Shown piece after piece: positions 1-7,698 of a DNA stretch of 15,737 nucleotides (position 1 is the stretch's first letter; every line of letters starts with the position of its first letter). This DNA is from Propionibacteriaceae bacterium (lineage in GTDB: Bacteria; Actinomycetota; Actinomycetes; Propionibacteriales; Propionibacteriaceae), in the NCBI GenBank assembly GCA_031282235.1, contig JAITED010000068.1, forward strand, positions 1 to 15,737, in the 5' to 3' direction. Below the pieces are notes generated by a model, which saw nothing but the letters and a program-made list of their open reading frames with translations, was not told the origin of the DNA and did not search any database. The translations under genes were made by a program, and so were the position numbers.

Positions 1-7
1 CGACGAT

Positions 8-36
8 ACTCATATAATGTGCCCGCGTGGTGGGTG
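8..36 (+). repeat. Degenerate extra copy of the IS terminus
   Basis: Outside the left inverted repeat, a ctcat followed about six bases later by tgcccgcgtggtgggtg repeats the order seen inside the IS end (ctcat, seven bases, tgcccgcgttttgggtg). It is a direct repeat of the terminus. It could be the end of a second, older copy extending off the window or a sub-terminal transposase binding site. Confidence 0.5.
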
Positions 37-39
37 CCT

Positions 40-77
40 GTGCCTCATTTGAAAATGCCCGCGTTTTGGGTGGGGTG
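40..77 (+). repeat. IS left terminal inverted repeat
   Basis: Begins gtgcctcat and continues with a tgcccgcg core and a G/T-rich stretch. It pairs with the reverse complement of 1379-1416. It lies just upstream of the transposase GTG start at 95, so it may also hold the transposase promoter. Confidence 0.75.
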
Positions 78-94
78 CGGCAGGCTTTCGAGTT

Positions 95-1375
95 GTGAAA
101 AGTGGTTTGTCTATGAGGTCTCGCGCAGAGATAACGCTTCAATACGCTAAAGCGTATGTGAAAGCATCAAAAGCGGATAAAAGCCTGATTTTAGATCAAG
201 TGTGTGCAGTCACACAGTGGTCGAGAGATAACGCTAGACGACGCTTAACACAGAAAGCAGCAAAAAAACGAGGCCCAACATACCAGCCAACTAAACGTAA
301 ACCACGCCCATTCAAATACTCTTACGATGCTCGGAAAGTACTACAACGAGTGTGGGCAATATCAGGTGGCATGTGCGGGAAATACTTGAAAATAGCCATA
401 CCAGATTTACTGGACGCACTAGAAACCCACGGACACCTATATGGACACAATAAACGCTACACTCCCCAAGTGCGTATCGAGTTAGAACAAATGAGCGCCG
501 CAACCATCGACCGTTACCTAGCCAACATAAAAACTGGAAACCTTATCCGTGATAAAACAACCACGAAACCCGGCTCACTACTACGCCAATCCATCACAAT
601 CCGTAAAGCCGGTGACGAGATAGCAAACGAACCCGGCTTCTTCGAAGCAGACACCGTAGCCCACTGCGGACCCACATTGAAAGGCGAATTCGTACGCAGC
701 GTGAACTTCACCGACGTAAACACCGGCTGGGTATTCACCTACGCCATCAAAAACAACTCTTACCTACACATGTCTAAAGCCCTAAAAGCAGCCGAACAAA
801 CAATCCCATACCAAATCCAAGGCCTAGACTGCGACAACGGTTCCGAATTCCTTAACAGCGACGTAATCAACTGGGCAACAAACCTAGGCATCTACTTCAC
901 CCGCTCCCGCCCATACAAAAAGAACGACCAAGCAGCCATCGAATCGAAAAACAACCACGTAATACGCCGCTACGGCTACTACTACCGCTACGACACCCCC
1001 ACCGAACTACGCCTACTAAACGAACTATGGAAACTAGTCAACGACCGACTCAACTACTACACTCCAACCAAAAAACCTACCGGTTGGACAACCGACACTA
1101 AAGGCCGCCGCAAACGCATCTACGACACCCCCACCACACCCCTACAACGACTCCTAGCCACCCAAGTGATCTCACCCACCCAACAAGATGAACTACTAGC
1201 CTATAAAGCCAACCTCGACCCCGTAAACCTAGCCCAACGCATCAACACCATCCAACAACAACTCATCCACCTCGCCACCCAAAAAACTATCGACCTACAA
1301 ACCAAACAACACAAACCACTACCCAACCCCACAGGCATCAAACCCACACCCCACCATCCAGGCAAAACCAAATGA
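95..1375 (+). CDS. IS transposase, DDE integrase-core family
   Basis: 426-residue DDE transposase that would cut and join the IS ends. The N-terminal ~60 residues are a basic helix-rich DNA-binding segment. An integrase-core catalytic domain follows at about 180-300. The triad is visible as D186 (in FFEADTVAH), D247 (in LDCDNGSEF) and E283 (in AAIESKNNH); the last two have 35 residues between them, the classic D-35-E spacing. The frame opens with GTG at 95; an ATG at 113 is an alternative start giving MRSRAEIT. There is no frameshift or internal stop, so it may be active. The last codons end almost exclusively in C or A, while the first twenty end mostly in G or T. The catalytic residues are read directly; the IS family name is inferred. 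Confidence 0.88.
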   Translation: MKSGLSMRSRAEITLQYAKAYVKASKADKSLILDQVCAVTQWSRDNARRRLTQKAAKKRGPTYQPTKRKPRPFKYSYDARKVLQRVWAISGGMCGKYLKIAIPDLLDALETHGHLYGHNKRYTPQVRIELEQMSAATIDRYLANIKTGNLIRDKTTTKPGSLLRQSITIRKAGDEIANEPGFFEADTVAHCGPTLKGEFVRSVNFTDVNTGWVFTYAIKNNSYLHMSKALKAAEQTIPYQIQGLDCDNGSEFLNSDVINWATNLGIYFTRSRPYKKNDQAAIESKNNHVIRRYGYYYRYDTPTELRLLNELWKLVNDRLNYYTPTKKPTGWTTDTKGRRKRIYDTPTTPLQRLLATQVISPTQQDELLAYKANLDPVNLAQRINTIQQQLIHLATQKTIDLQTKQHKPLPNPTGIKPTPHHPGKTK

Positions 1376-1378
1376 GGC

Positions 1379-1416
1379 ACACACCCCCAACACACGGGCA
1401 ATTTGACATGAGGCAC
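1379..1416 (-). repeat. IS right terminal inverted repeat
   Basis: Read on the minus strand from 1416, it begins gtgcctcat and matches the left end with a few mismatches. It starts four bases after the transposase stop codon, as expected for a compact insertion sequence. Confidence 0.75.
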
Positions 1417-1525
1417 CTCGGTACTCGGATAGGTGACGGCAACGTAACAACTGTGAAAAGCATGATGATTACGTATTTGATGAAGCTATGGCCGACATCG
1501 GTAGTCATTTAAAGTTCCCCCCGCT

Positions 1526-1542
1526 AATAGCAATGTGCTATT
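1526..1542. terminator. Small hairpin after minus-strand reading frame
   Basis: aatagca and tgctatt form a 7-bp stem with a 3-base loop, 5-22 bases beyond the stop (at 1548) of the minus-strand reading frame. It is A/T-rich, with no clear U tract, so a terminator role is weak. Confidence 0.25.
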
Positions 1543-1547
1543 GCGTC

Positions 1548-1739
1548 TCACTCTAGCCCCACTTCGCGCAATAGTTCGTGGGCGCGCTCCAAGCGGCGGT
1601 CGGCTTCGGTGCGTATGGCTAGCAGTTCGGCTTCATGCTCGGAGATGTATTGGTCTTGATAACCCACCATAATACTAGCTGGTTGTTGAGTTAGCCCGAG
1701 TTTGTCGTTACATTCTGCAGCAGCTAAAGCAGCACGCAA
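1548..1739 (-). CDS. Small hypothetical protein or gene remnant
   Basis: 63 residues from a TTG at 1739, acidic and helix-rich, with the C-terminal segment ERAHELLREVGLE looking like a coiled or amphipathic helix. I do not recognise the family. The frame stays open well upstream of the TTG and reads sensibly for about 12 codons (RIELSDDLTEEK). The real start may therefore be lost, making this the 3' end of a larger gene cut off by rearrangement. Farther upstream the sequence looks non-coding. There is no strong ribosome site (gaagag precedes the TTG). It lies between an IS and a kinase remnant, which fits a rearranged junk region. Confidence 0.35.
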   Translation of the reverse strand: MRAALAAAECNDKLGLTQQPASIMVGYQDQYISEHEAELLAIRTEADRRLERAHELLREVGLE

Positions 1740-1837
1740 TTTCTCTTCTGTTAAATCATCTGAAAGTTCTATACGAGGGGGGCGTGAGCGGAGCGAACTA
1801 CAAGTGGGCGTAGCACGACGTAAATAGGGTTGAAAAG

Positions 1838-2137
1838 TTACGTAGAATTGCTGGGGGTGGGGATTAGGACTCGCAGTGAGAACCAGTTGTTGGTGGATTC
1901 TACGGTTACTACGTCGCCGTAGGTTTGGGCGGCGACTTCGATGCTGCGCAGGCCGAAACCGTGGCCGTTGGAGTTGCGTTTGCGGGTGACGATACGGCCA
2001 TTCTGGCGGTTGAGTACGCCATCGAACGGGTTTTCTACTGCCTCTCTAATAGCCGTCTTGAAAGAAAAGCCGCCATTAGCGGATGAACGGGTCGCATTGA
2101 GGGTGCGTCGGGGTAAAGTACGGGTGAGGTTGTTGCA
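1838..2137 (-). pseudogene. GHKL (AgrC/ComD-type) sensor kinase C-terminal remnant
   Basis: An open frame of 99 codons with no usable start codon and a stop codon directly upstream (2138-2140). The translation contains ENPFDGVLNRQNGRIVT, then NGHGFGLRSIEVAAQTYGD, and ends with a beta-strand-like segment NNWFSLRVLIPTPS before a TAA at 1838. In AgrC/ComD-type kinases the NPFDG segment, the GHGxGL G-box and a final strand form the end of the ATP-binding (HATPase_c_5/GHKL) domain. The N-box, histidine domain and membrane part are absent, so this is a fragment. Such kinases normally sense peptide pheromones and control bacteriocin transport genes, and here it sits divergent from a C39 peptide exporter. 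The domain identification is from recognised motifs; the regulatory link is inference. Confidence 0.7.
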
Positions 2138-2177
2138 TTAGCAGTAGACGGAGAGAGTTTGTGGAACTCGTACTTCC

Positions 2178-2183
2178 GAGGAG
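2178..2183 (+). promoter_or_regulatory. Ribosome binding site deciding the GTG start of the exporter
   Basis: gaggag lies 8 bases before the GTG at 2192. It supports GTG as the true start, which places the C39 catalytic cysteine at residue 14 as expected for the family. Confidence 0.6.
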
Positions 2184-2191
2184 AAATGTAA

Positions 2192-3175
2192 GTGAAAAAA
2201 GCATTCGTGAAGCAATGTGGTGCGATTGACTGTGTTACGGCTTGCCTTGCCATGATTTGCTTGTGTTATAAGAAGGAGGTCGAAGTAGCTGAGTTGCGTA
2301 ACATGGTGGGATTCGATTTTAGGAGAGCCGATTTGGTGGGGATGGCTGGCTATACGGAGAAACTTGGTTTTGTCTCGCGGGTTGTTCGGGTTGACCGGGA
2401 GGGTCTGCGGAGCGGGTTCATTTTGCCGTGTATTGCTGATATGACTCCTACGGGGGGCGAGCCTCATTTTGTGGTTGTGTACAAGATAGCGGGTAAGTGT
2501 GTGACAGTTGGTGACCCTGCTAGGGGTTTGGTGCACGTCACGTTTGATGAGTTTGTTAGAGATTTTGCGGGTATGGTTTTGCTTTTGGAGCCGGATAATC
2601 GTTCCGAAATGGGAGAAGCTAGGAGCGGTAAACCGTATTCGCGTTTTGTAAAGCTGCTCGTCCCGTATAAAAAGCTATTCATTTATGCTGTCGTTGCCTC
2701 GTTACTGTTGACTATTCTAGGAATCGTTTCTTCTCTTTTCAACAAGATTATTATGGATGAGGTGCTGCCGCACAATTTGCGAAGCACGCTTTTACCGGTT
2801 GCCATTGTCTTCATTGTTATTGCGGTGGTGCAGGCTTTAATTAGTTTTGTTCGGCAATGGATGATGTTGCATCTTTCTCAAAGGATTGATATCCCTTTGC
2901 TTCTAGGTTACCTTGAGCATGTTTACAGGTTGCCGATGAAGTTTTTTGCTGCCCGGAAAACGGGCGATATTGTTACTCGTTTTAGTGATGCGTTTACCAT
3001 CAAGAACATTTTTACCAATATAGCTTTAACAGTGATTATGGATGTTTCGATGGCGTTAGTTACGGGCGTGATTTTGTTTAACATGAATGGGAGTCTGTTC
3101 GCAGTCACGGCTACTATGACGGCTATAAGTGTCGTTTTAGTGTTGGGTTTCCGGCGTCCTTATAAAAAGGGTTAA
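2192..3175 (+). pseudogene. C39-peptidase ABC exporter, N-terminal half (frameshifted)
   Basis: First half of a bacteriocin or pheromone exporter of the LcnC/ComA type, which cleaves a double-glycine leader and exports the peptide. Residues 1-~130 are a C39 peptidase domain: oxyanion Q8, catalytic C14 (KQCGAIDC), H92 (EPHFVVVY) and D108 (VGDPARG) are all present. Four hydrophobic segments follow at roughly 163-187, 200-222, 277-300 and 303-320. The frame ends early at PYKKG-stop (taa, 3173-3175). Dropping one base in the aaaaaggg run just before joins it to the downstream frame and gives an unbroken protein of about 734 residues, the normal family length. As sequenced, this half lacks the ATPase and would be inactive unless frameshifting or a sequencing error is involved. 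The start is GTG with a good ribosome site. Confidence 0.85.
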
Positions 3176-3185
3176 TCAAGAACGG

Positions 3186-4397
3186 ATGCGGCAAGCTTCA
3201 GTTTTGAATTCTCAGATTATCGAGGGACTTCGGGCGGTGGAAACCATCAAAGGGAACGCTAATGAGGAGACTGAGCTAGAGAATGTTGAACGGGAGTATA
3301 TAAAATCTTTGCGGGTGTCTTTCCAAGAGGGGATATTGTCTAACATTCAGGGTTCTATTTCTAATGCAATATTGAGCGTTGGAAACATAGTTTTGATGTA
3401 TGTGGGCATAGCGCAAGTGCTTGATGGGAATCTTACACTCGGCGCATTGATGGCGTTTGTGACGATGGCAACGTTTTTTATGAACCCGGTCGGGAGATTA
3501 GTCGGTTTGCAGTTGCAGATACAGGAAGCAGACGTTTCTATGCAGCGGATGGCCGAGATTTTGGATTGTGAGCGTGAGCAGGATGGGCAAACTCTGAATC
3601 AGTTGAATGGAGTTTCGGGTGATATACATATCAAAAATGTCACCTTTAGTTATGAAGAACAGAAACCTGCCCTGCGTAATCTCACGTTCTCTATACCTAA
3701 AGGAAAAAAAGTTGCGTTGGTCGGTGCATCGGGTAGTGGCAAATCCACGGTGGCTAAACTGCTCTTGAAATACTACGAGCCAAATAGTGGGAACATTTTG
3801 GTTGCCGGTTTGGATTTGAGCGAGTGTAGCAATGAGTCTGTTCGTAGGGCGTTTTCGTATGTGCCGCAGTCCATTGAGTTATTTTCTAAAAGTATTTACG
3901 ATAACATCCGTGTCACTAGGATGGATTCCACACTGGACGAGGTTAAGGACGCGGCTAAGAAAGCAGATGCACATGATTTTATCCAAAAATTACCGCTGCA
4001 ATACGACACTTTCTTGGAAGAGGCAGGAGCGGGGTTGTCTGGCGGTGAGAAGCAACGTATAGCTATAGCTCATGCTTTCCTTAAAGACAGCGATTTTTAT
4101 ATTTTGGATGAATCTACTAGCAATCTGGATTTCGCTACCGAGAACACCATTTTCGACATGATTTACAACAAGTTCCAGAACAAGTCCATGCTAATCATCG
4201 CTCACCGGCTTGCCACAATCAAAAACTGCAACACTATCATCGTGTTGGAGGATGGTGAGATTATTGAACAGGGTTCCCATGAGGAATTACTTGCTAGACA
4301 GGGGCGGTATTACCGGTTATGGGAGTTGCAGTTAGGTAATTTCGCAAAACCTGAGAAACGAAAGAAAATTTTAGAACTTGTGGAGAATGGGGATTAA
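3186..4397 (+). pseudogene. C39-peptidase ABC exporter, C-terminal half (membrane and ATPase)
   Basis: Second half of the split exporter. Reading the frame back past the ATG at 3186 gives VNQERMRQASVLNSQIIEGL, which continues directly from the PYKK of the first half, so the ATG is probably not a natural start. Residues 58-80 and 83-102 are the last two membrane segments. The ATPase domain has Walker A GASGSGKST (180-188), signature LSGGE (284-288), Walker B FYILDE (304-309) and switch histidine H340, all intact. The stop (4395-4397) is one base before the ATG of the accessory gene, so the two were one operon. The intact catalytic motifs argue that the frameshift is recent or is a sequencing error. 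Confidence 0.85.
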
Positions 4398-4398
4398 G

Positions 4399-4605
4399 AT
4401 GACGAATCAGGTAAAGTCGCTAGCAGAACTACAGGATTCCCGTTTCTTTTATAAAAAGCATCTCCCGGTCTTTGGGTACGCCACCATTTTGATTATCGCT
4501 GGGGTGCTGGTTGGCGTGTTCGTATGGAGTCTTGTTACGCCATATGGCGAAGCAACCTATTTTGAATACTTCCTAGAATTATTTGGGCATAATCAGGGGC
4601 GGTGA
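4399..4605 (+). pseudogene. Truncated HlyD-type bacteriocin secretion accessory protein
   Basis: 68 residues. The N-terminus LQDSRFFYKK followed by one membrane segment (about 24-44) matches the start of LcnD/MesE-type membrane-fusion proteins, which usually have ExxxFYxxR/K, one transmembrane helix, and about 400 more residues of coiled coil and periplasmic barrel. Here the protein ends 24 residues after the helix, with a tail (EATYFEYFLELFGH) that does not look like the family. The stop is only 10 bases from the end of the opposing permease gene, so the rest was probably lost in a deletion or recombination. The ATG lies one base after the exporter stop. A TTG at 4378 in the same frame is a less likely start. 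Full-length partners bridge the exporter to the cell surface; this one could not. Confidence 0.65.
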
Positions 4606-4615
4606 GGTTTTTGGG

Positions 4616-7375
4616 TTAGTGTTTTTTGAGGGTTTGGGAGATGGAGCGTTGGGTGGTGGTTTTGGCTATTGCGGTGGCGGCTAGGGTGATGAGGATGGTG
4701 GTTGCTGCCGCTGTTAGTGTGGTGATGAGGATGTTGCTGGGGGTGTTTAGGTTAAGAATCAGCGTGGTTGCGTAGGCTAGTGTTGCGCCGATAACGGAGC
4801 CGGCTAGGCCGATTATGGTGCCTTGTACGCTGATGGCTTGCATGATTTGTTTATTCGTCCAGCCTATGGCGCGTAGTGTTGCCCAATCTGTTTGGTCTTC
4901 AACGGTTAGGTAGTAGAGAGTTAAGGAGACTGCGACCACTCCGAGAGTCAACAAGACGACAGCGGCTACGATGTCTGAGGTGCGTACTCTTAACGCCACT
5001 GCGTCACCAAAGATGGTGCCTACTACTGCGCCGCGGAATGCGGTGGCGATTGTGGTAACAAAACCACAGGCTGCTACTGCGGTAGCTACCGTAATGACGC
5101 TTTTTCCTAGCCGCCACGGGCGAGTGCGCAACAAATGAATCCCGAGGTTTAGGGAGCTGGTTATGTGGCTGGTGTGTTTCCAGATGCGGGTTTTGGGGCG
5201 CAGTAGTGTTGCTACGTTTTGGCGTGATAGCTCTATAGCGGTTCCTAACCCGGCGCTGACCATAAGCAGTACGGTTATGGGGATGGCTAATGCTGTTAAA
5301 GCTAGCGATATTCGCAACCCCTGTGCCACACAAACGATTAGCGCTAACGTCCAGCCTAGAATCCCGCTGGCTAGCCCTAACGCTGCCTGTTGACACAATA
5401 GGTAGCCGATAATGTTGCGGCGGTGGTGTCCGGTGGCGTGTAGTATCCCTAAATCGTTGCGTTGGGATTGTGCAGAGTTGGCAGCGACGATGCTAGCCGT
5501 AATCACACATACGATAAGCACCAATGCGGCCATCGCTACGCTTTTCATATCGGTAGCAGCCACTATTGCTAGTATTGCTCCTTTAACGCTCCACCGCTCC
5601 AACACCTGCAAATCCGGACGATTATCAGTCTGCGTCAACGTAACCGGCACTTTACTAAGCGCAGAACCAGCCACAATATCCACACTCAACCCGGTGCGCT
5701 CTCCGATTATTTCGGCTACTAAACGTATTTTTTCTTGGCTCACATCATCCAACCCGGTTACGCCAGCGACTCGAACCCGAACCGCACTAATTGGTGCGGT
5801 AGCAAAACGGCTAGCCAAATCATCAGCGTCATCCATCGTGAACTCTGGAGACAACATCTCAACCGCACGCAACGGGATTATGAGCGTAGGCGACGCTTGC
5901 AGATAATCAGCAGGGTTAAGGTTGTTACGTAACACCGTATCGCCCAACCACTCAGCCGTCGCATCGTCTGCGGTTTCCACCACTTCAGCTCGATACGTAT
6001 CTAAAGCCGGACTATCAGCAGTTACGAGTTTCTCAGGGGAGAATGTTCCCACTATCGGAAAAGAAAAAAAGCCACTCTGCCATAAATCTGGCTTAACCCA
6101 CGTCACTTCTCGATACGCGGAATCAAACACACTGCCCGGAGCCGGTGCCAAAAGGCCATCGTTATAAGCACCTTGGTAATAAGTCCATAACCACGGATCG
6201 CTGGCGATAGCCGCACCAGCATCAAGGTTCACCGCTCCCGGTTGCAACAATCCTCTGGCCCAAATCGTTGGTGGATCTCCCGGCACCTCCGGTTCACCGT
6301 ACATAATCTGATTGGTTAGCTGGCTTTGTATATCGCCAAGGTTTAACACAAAATCATCTAAATGTTGCTCCACCGGGCTCGCATCAACAGCCGCCACCTG
6401 ATTTATGTGCAGCCCGGCATCCCGCAACGCTAACGCAGCGCTCTCCGGCAACTCGTCTATCTGCACCTCCAAGCTGTAATCAACTATAGGGGCAGCGTCA
6501 GCCAGCAACACCGGAACAACCGGTATAGGTTTGCGCGCACTATCGAGCCAAATGTCGGTAATCGGGCGCAGCAGCAACGTATCATCCGCATTCAGATACC
6601 GCCCAGTCACTATCGCCGCATCCAACCCATACATAGCAGCCTCCGCAGCCGGGTCAACAGCCACCAAAGTCAACGGCACCAAGACATACAAAACAACCTT
6701 GTATGAGGACTCCACTAGGTCTTTGCGGGAAACACAAAACGTGTTGTAACGGTGCGTTGGGTGCAGGAAATTGTTATCAATCTCATCGAGATTATTACGC
6801 ATAGTGAGACAAGGTCTGGCAGCTACCCCATCAATCTCCTCATACCACTGTGCCTTCCCGGCGTAATCATTCTCTCCACGCACTAACTCCCCATCAGTAA
6901 CATACAGATACGCCGCCTGCGACGGCACACTAAACCCACCTCGACTAACAGCCTGAGTTGTCACCCGCAACAACTGCCGACCACTCGGATTCACCCACTC
7001 AGACAAATCAACCTCAACAGGAAAATAATGATGCACCACCCCCAAGTTAGAGATAGGAGCCGCAATCTCCACTCCCGCAATCTCCGAGATGGTTTCCCAC
7101 TCATCCAACGTAATCCCACCGTAAACACCCGATAAAAAATTAGGCGGCACACTATTAGTAGCAATCTCCGTATCACTGACAGCTAACGGATTACGCACCA
7201 AAATGTCATACGCTAACCGAAACTCCTGCTCAGCGCTCTCATACACCTCCAACCGACTAGTGGCTGTGGCTCCGAACAGCACCACACAGCACGCGACACT
7301 TAACGCTCCCAGCAGCACCACTAAAACTGAGCGCACTCCTGCGTAGAACACTCGTCGTAGCGCTAACCGTAACAT
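4616..7375 (-). CDS. MacB/FtsX-type ABC transporter permease
   Basis: 919 residues, starting at ATG 7375 with a G-rich ribosome site about five bases upstream. One N-terminal membrane segment (about 12-34) is followed by a very large extracytoplasmic region (about 35-610). A first FtsX block of three helices follows (about 612-633, 654-684, 692-711). A second block has helices near 761-782, 801-822, 850-875 and 878-903. This repeated FtsX layout belongs to type VII ABC systems (MacB, LolCDE, BceAB relatives), which couple ATP hydrolysis to extracytoplasmic work rather than to transport through the helices. The divergent ATPase gene is the obvious partner. The substrate is unknown; peptide or lipoprotein handling and antimicrobial resistance are the usual roles. 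The large extracytoplasmic domain has no family I recognise. The last 20 codons end only in C or A. Confidence 0.85.
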   Translation of the reverse strand: MLRLALRRVFYAGVRSVLVVLLGALSVACCVVLFGATATSRLEVYESAEQEFRLAYDILVRNPLAVSDTEIATNSVPPNFLSGVYGGITLDEWETISEIAGVEIAAPISNLGVVHHYFPVEVDLSEWVNPSGRQLLRVTTQAVSRGGFSVPSQAAYLYVTDGELVRGENDYAGKAQWYEEIDGVAARPCLTMRNNLDEIDNNFLHPTHRYNTFCVSRKDLVESSYKVVLYVLVPLTLVAVDPAAEAAMYGLDAAIVTGRYLNADDTLLLRPITDIWLDSARKPIPVVPVLLADAAPIVDYSLEVQIDELPESAALALRDAGLHINQVAAVDASPVEQHLDDFVLNLGDIQSQLTNQIMYGEPEVPGDPPTIWARGLLQPGAVNLDAGAAIASDPWLWTYYQGAYNDGLLAPAPGSVFDSAYREVTWVKPDLWQSGFFSFPIVGTFSPEKLVTADSPALDTYRAEVVETADDATAEWLGDTVLRNNLNPADYLQASPTLIIPLRAVEMLSPEFTMDDADDLASRFATAPISAVRVRVAGVTGLDDVSQEKIRLVAEIIGERTGLSVDIVAGSALSKVPVTLTQTDNRPDLQVLERWSVKGAILAIVAATDMKSVAMAALVLIVCVITASIVAANSAQSQRNDLGILHATGHHRRNIIGYLLCQQAALGLASGILGWTLALIVCVAQGLRISLALTALAIPITVLLMVSAGLGTAIELSRQNVATLLRPKTRIWKHTSHITSSLNLGIHLLRTRPWRLGKSVITVATAVAACGFVTTIATAFRGAVVGTIFGDAVALRVRTSDIVAAVVLLTLGVVAVSLTLYYLTVEDQTDWATLRAIGWTNKQIMQAISVQGTIIGLAGSVIGATLAYATTLILNLNTPSNILITTLTAAATTILITLAATAIAKTTTQRSISQTLKKH

Positions 7376-7521
7376 CGCTACCCCCGTTCACCCGTGCGTA
7401 GCCAATACATTCACACCTGAAGTCGCAGCAAAAGTCGGCATAATCCAACCACCCCTATCAGGCAGTAATTTTGCAAGATTTAACACAGCAAGTCACACTC
7501 CAAGATTTCCGCACACCACAC

Positions 7522-7557
7522 GAACAGAACAATTTAGATGAACAGAACAATTTAGAT
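7522..7557. repeat. 18-bp perfect tandem repeat, candidate operator
   Basis: gaacagaacaatttagat occurs twice back to back (7522-7539 and 7540-7557) in the middle of the region between the divergent permease and ATPase genes. A direct repeat placed between divergent promoters is a common layout for a regulator binding site. No regulator gene is adjacent. It could also be a simple duplication. Confidence 0.6.
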
Positions 7558-7642
7558 CAAGTGTACCGCACACTCGAAAAATGAGTTATAGTTCCACCAG
7601 TAGGTATCCGTGTCGGGCGCTGCTGTGGCTACCAAAACTATC

Positions 7643-7671
7643 TTGACACTATCGCTTCCAGATACTAAATA
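7643..7671 (+). promoter_or_regulatory. Candidate sigma-70-type promoter for the ATPase gene
   Basis: A perfect -35 box ttgaca (7643-7648), a 17-base spacer, then taaata (7666-7671) as a weak -10. The start codon is 28 bases farther, giving a short leader with the ribosome site agaggggg. The -35 match is exact; the -10 choice is uncertain. Confidence 0.5.
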
Positions 7672-7698
7672 ACTTTATTGGTTAGAGGGGGTTTTACG

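Larger units (their letters stand above)
40..1416 (+). mobile_element. Insertion sequence with DDE transposase, intact ends
   Basis: A complete-looking insertion sequence of about 1.38 kb. The left terminus (40-77) and the reverse complement of the right terminus (1379-1416) both begin gtgcctcat and then align with roughly 29 of 36 matches, so these are terminal inverted repeats. One transposase gene fills the interior. I see no convincing target-site duplication: the bases next to the two ends (tgcct on the left, ctcgg on the right) do not match. The unduplicated ends and an extra terminus-like sequence just outside the left end suggest insertion into or beside an older copy, or later rearrangement. 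The family is uncertain; IS481/IS1202-like or an unclassified (ISNCY) group is likeliest from the transposase. Confidence 0.75.
7376..7698. other. Divergent intergenic region between permease and ATPase genes
   Basis: 323 bases without a gene. It holds an 18-bp tandem repeat (7522-7557), a candidate promoter toward the ATPase gene (7643-7671) and the ribosome sites of both genes. I found no convincing promoter toward the permease gene, although one is required. No small reading frame or RNA gene is evident. Confidence 0.6.

Noticed and set aside
2035..2536. Minus-strand open frames over the start of the exporter gene (2035-2253 and 2138-2536)
   Set aside because: They are antisense shadows with unlikely amino-acid content. 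The GHKL motifs lie in a different frame (1838-2137).
3160..3175. Programmed ribosomal frameshift in the exporter gene
   Set aside because: The run tataaaaagggttaa needs a +1 (or -2) shift. The classic -1 slippery heptamer phase is not present, and exporters of this family are not known to need one. A mutation or error is simpler.
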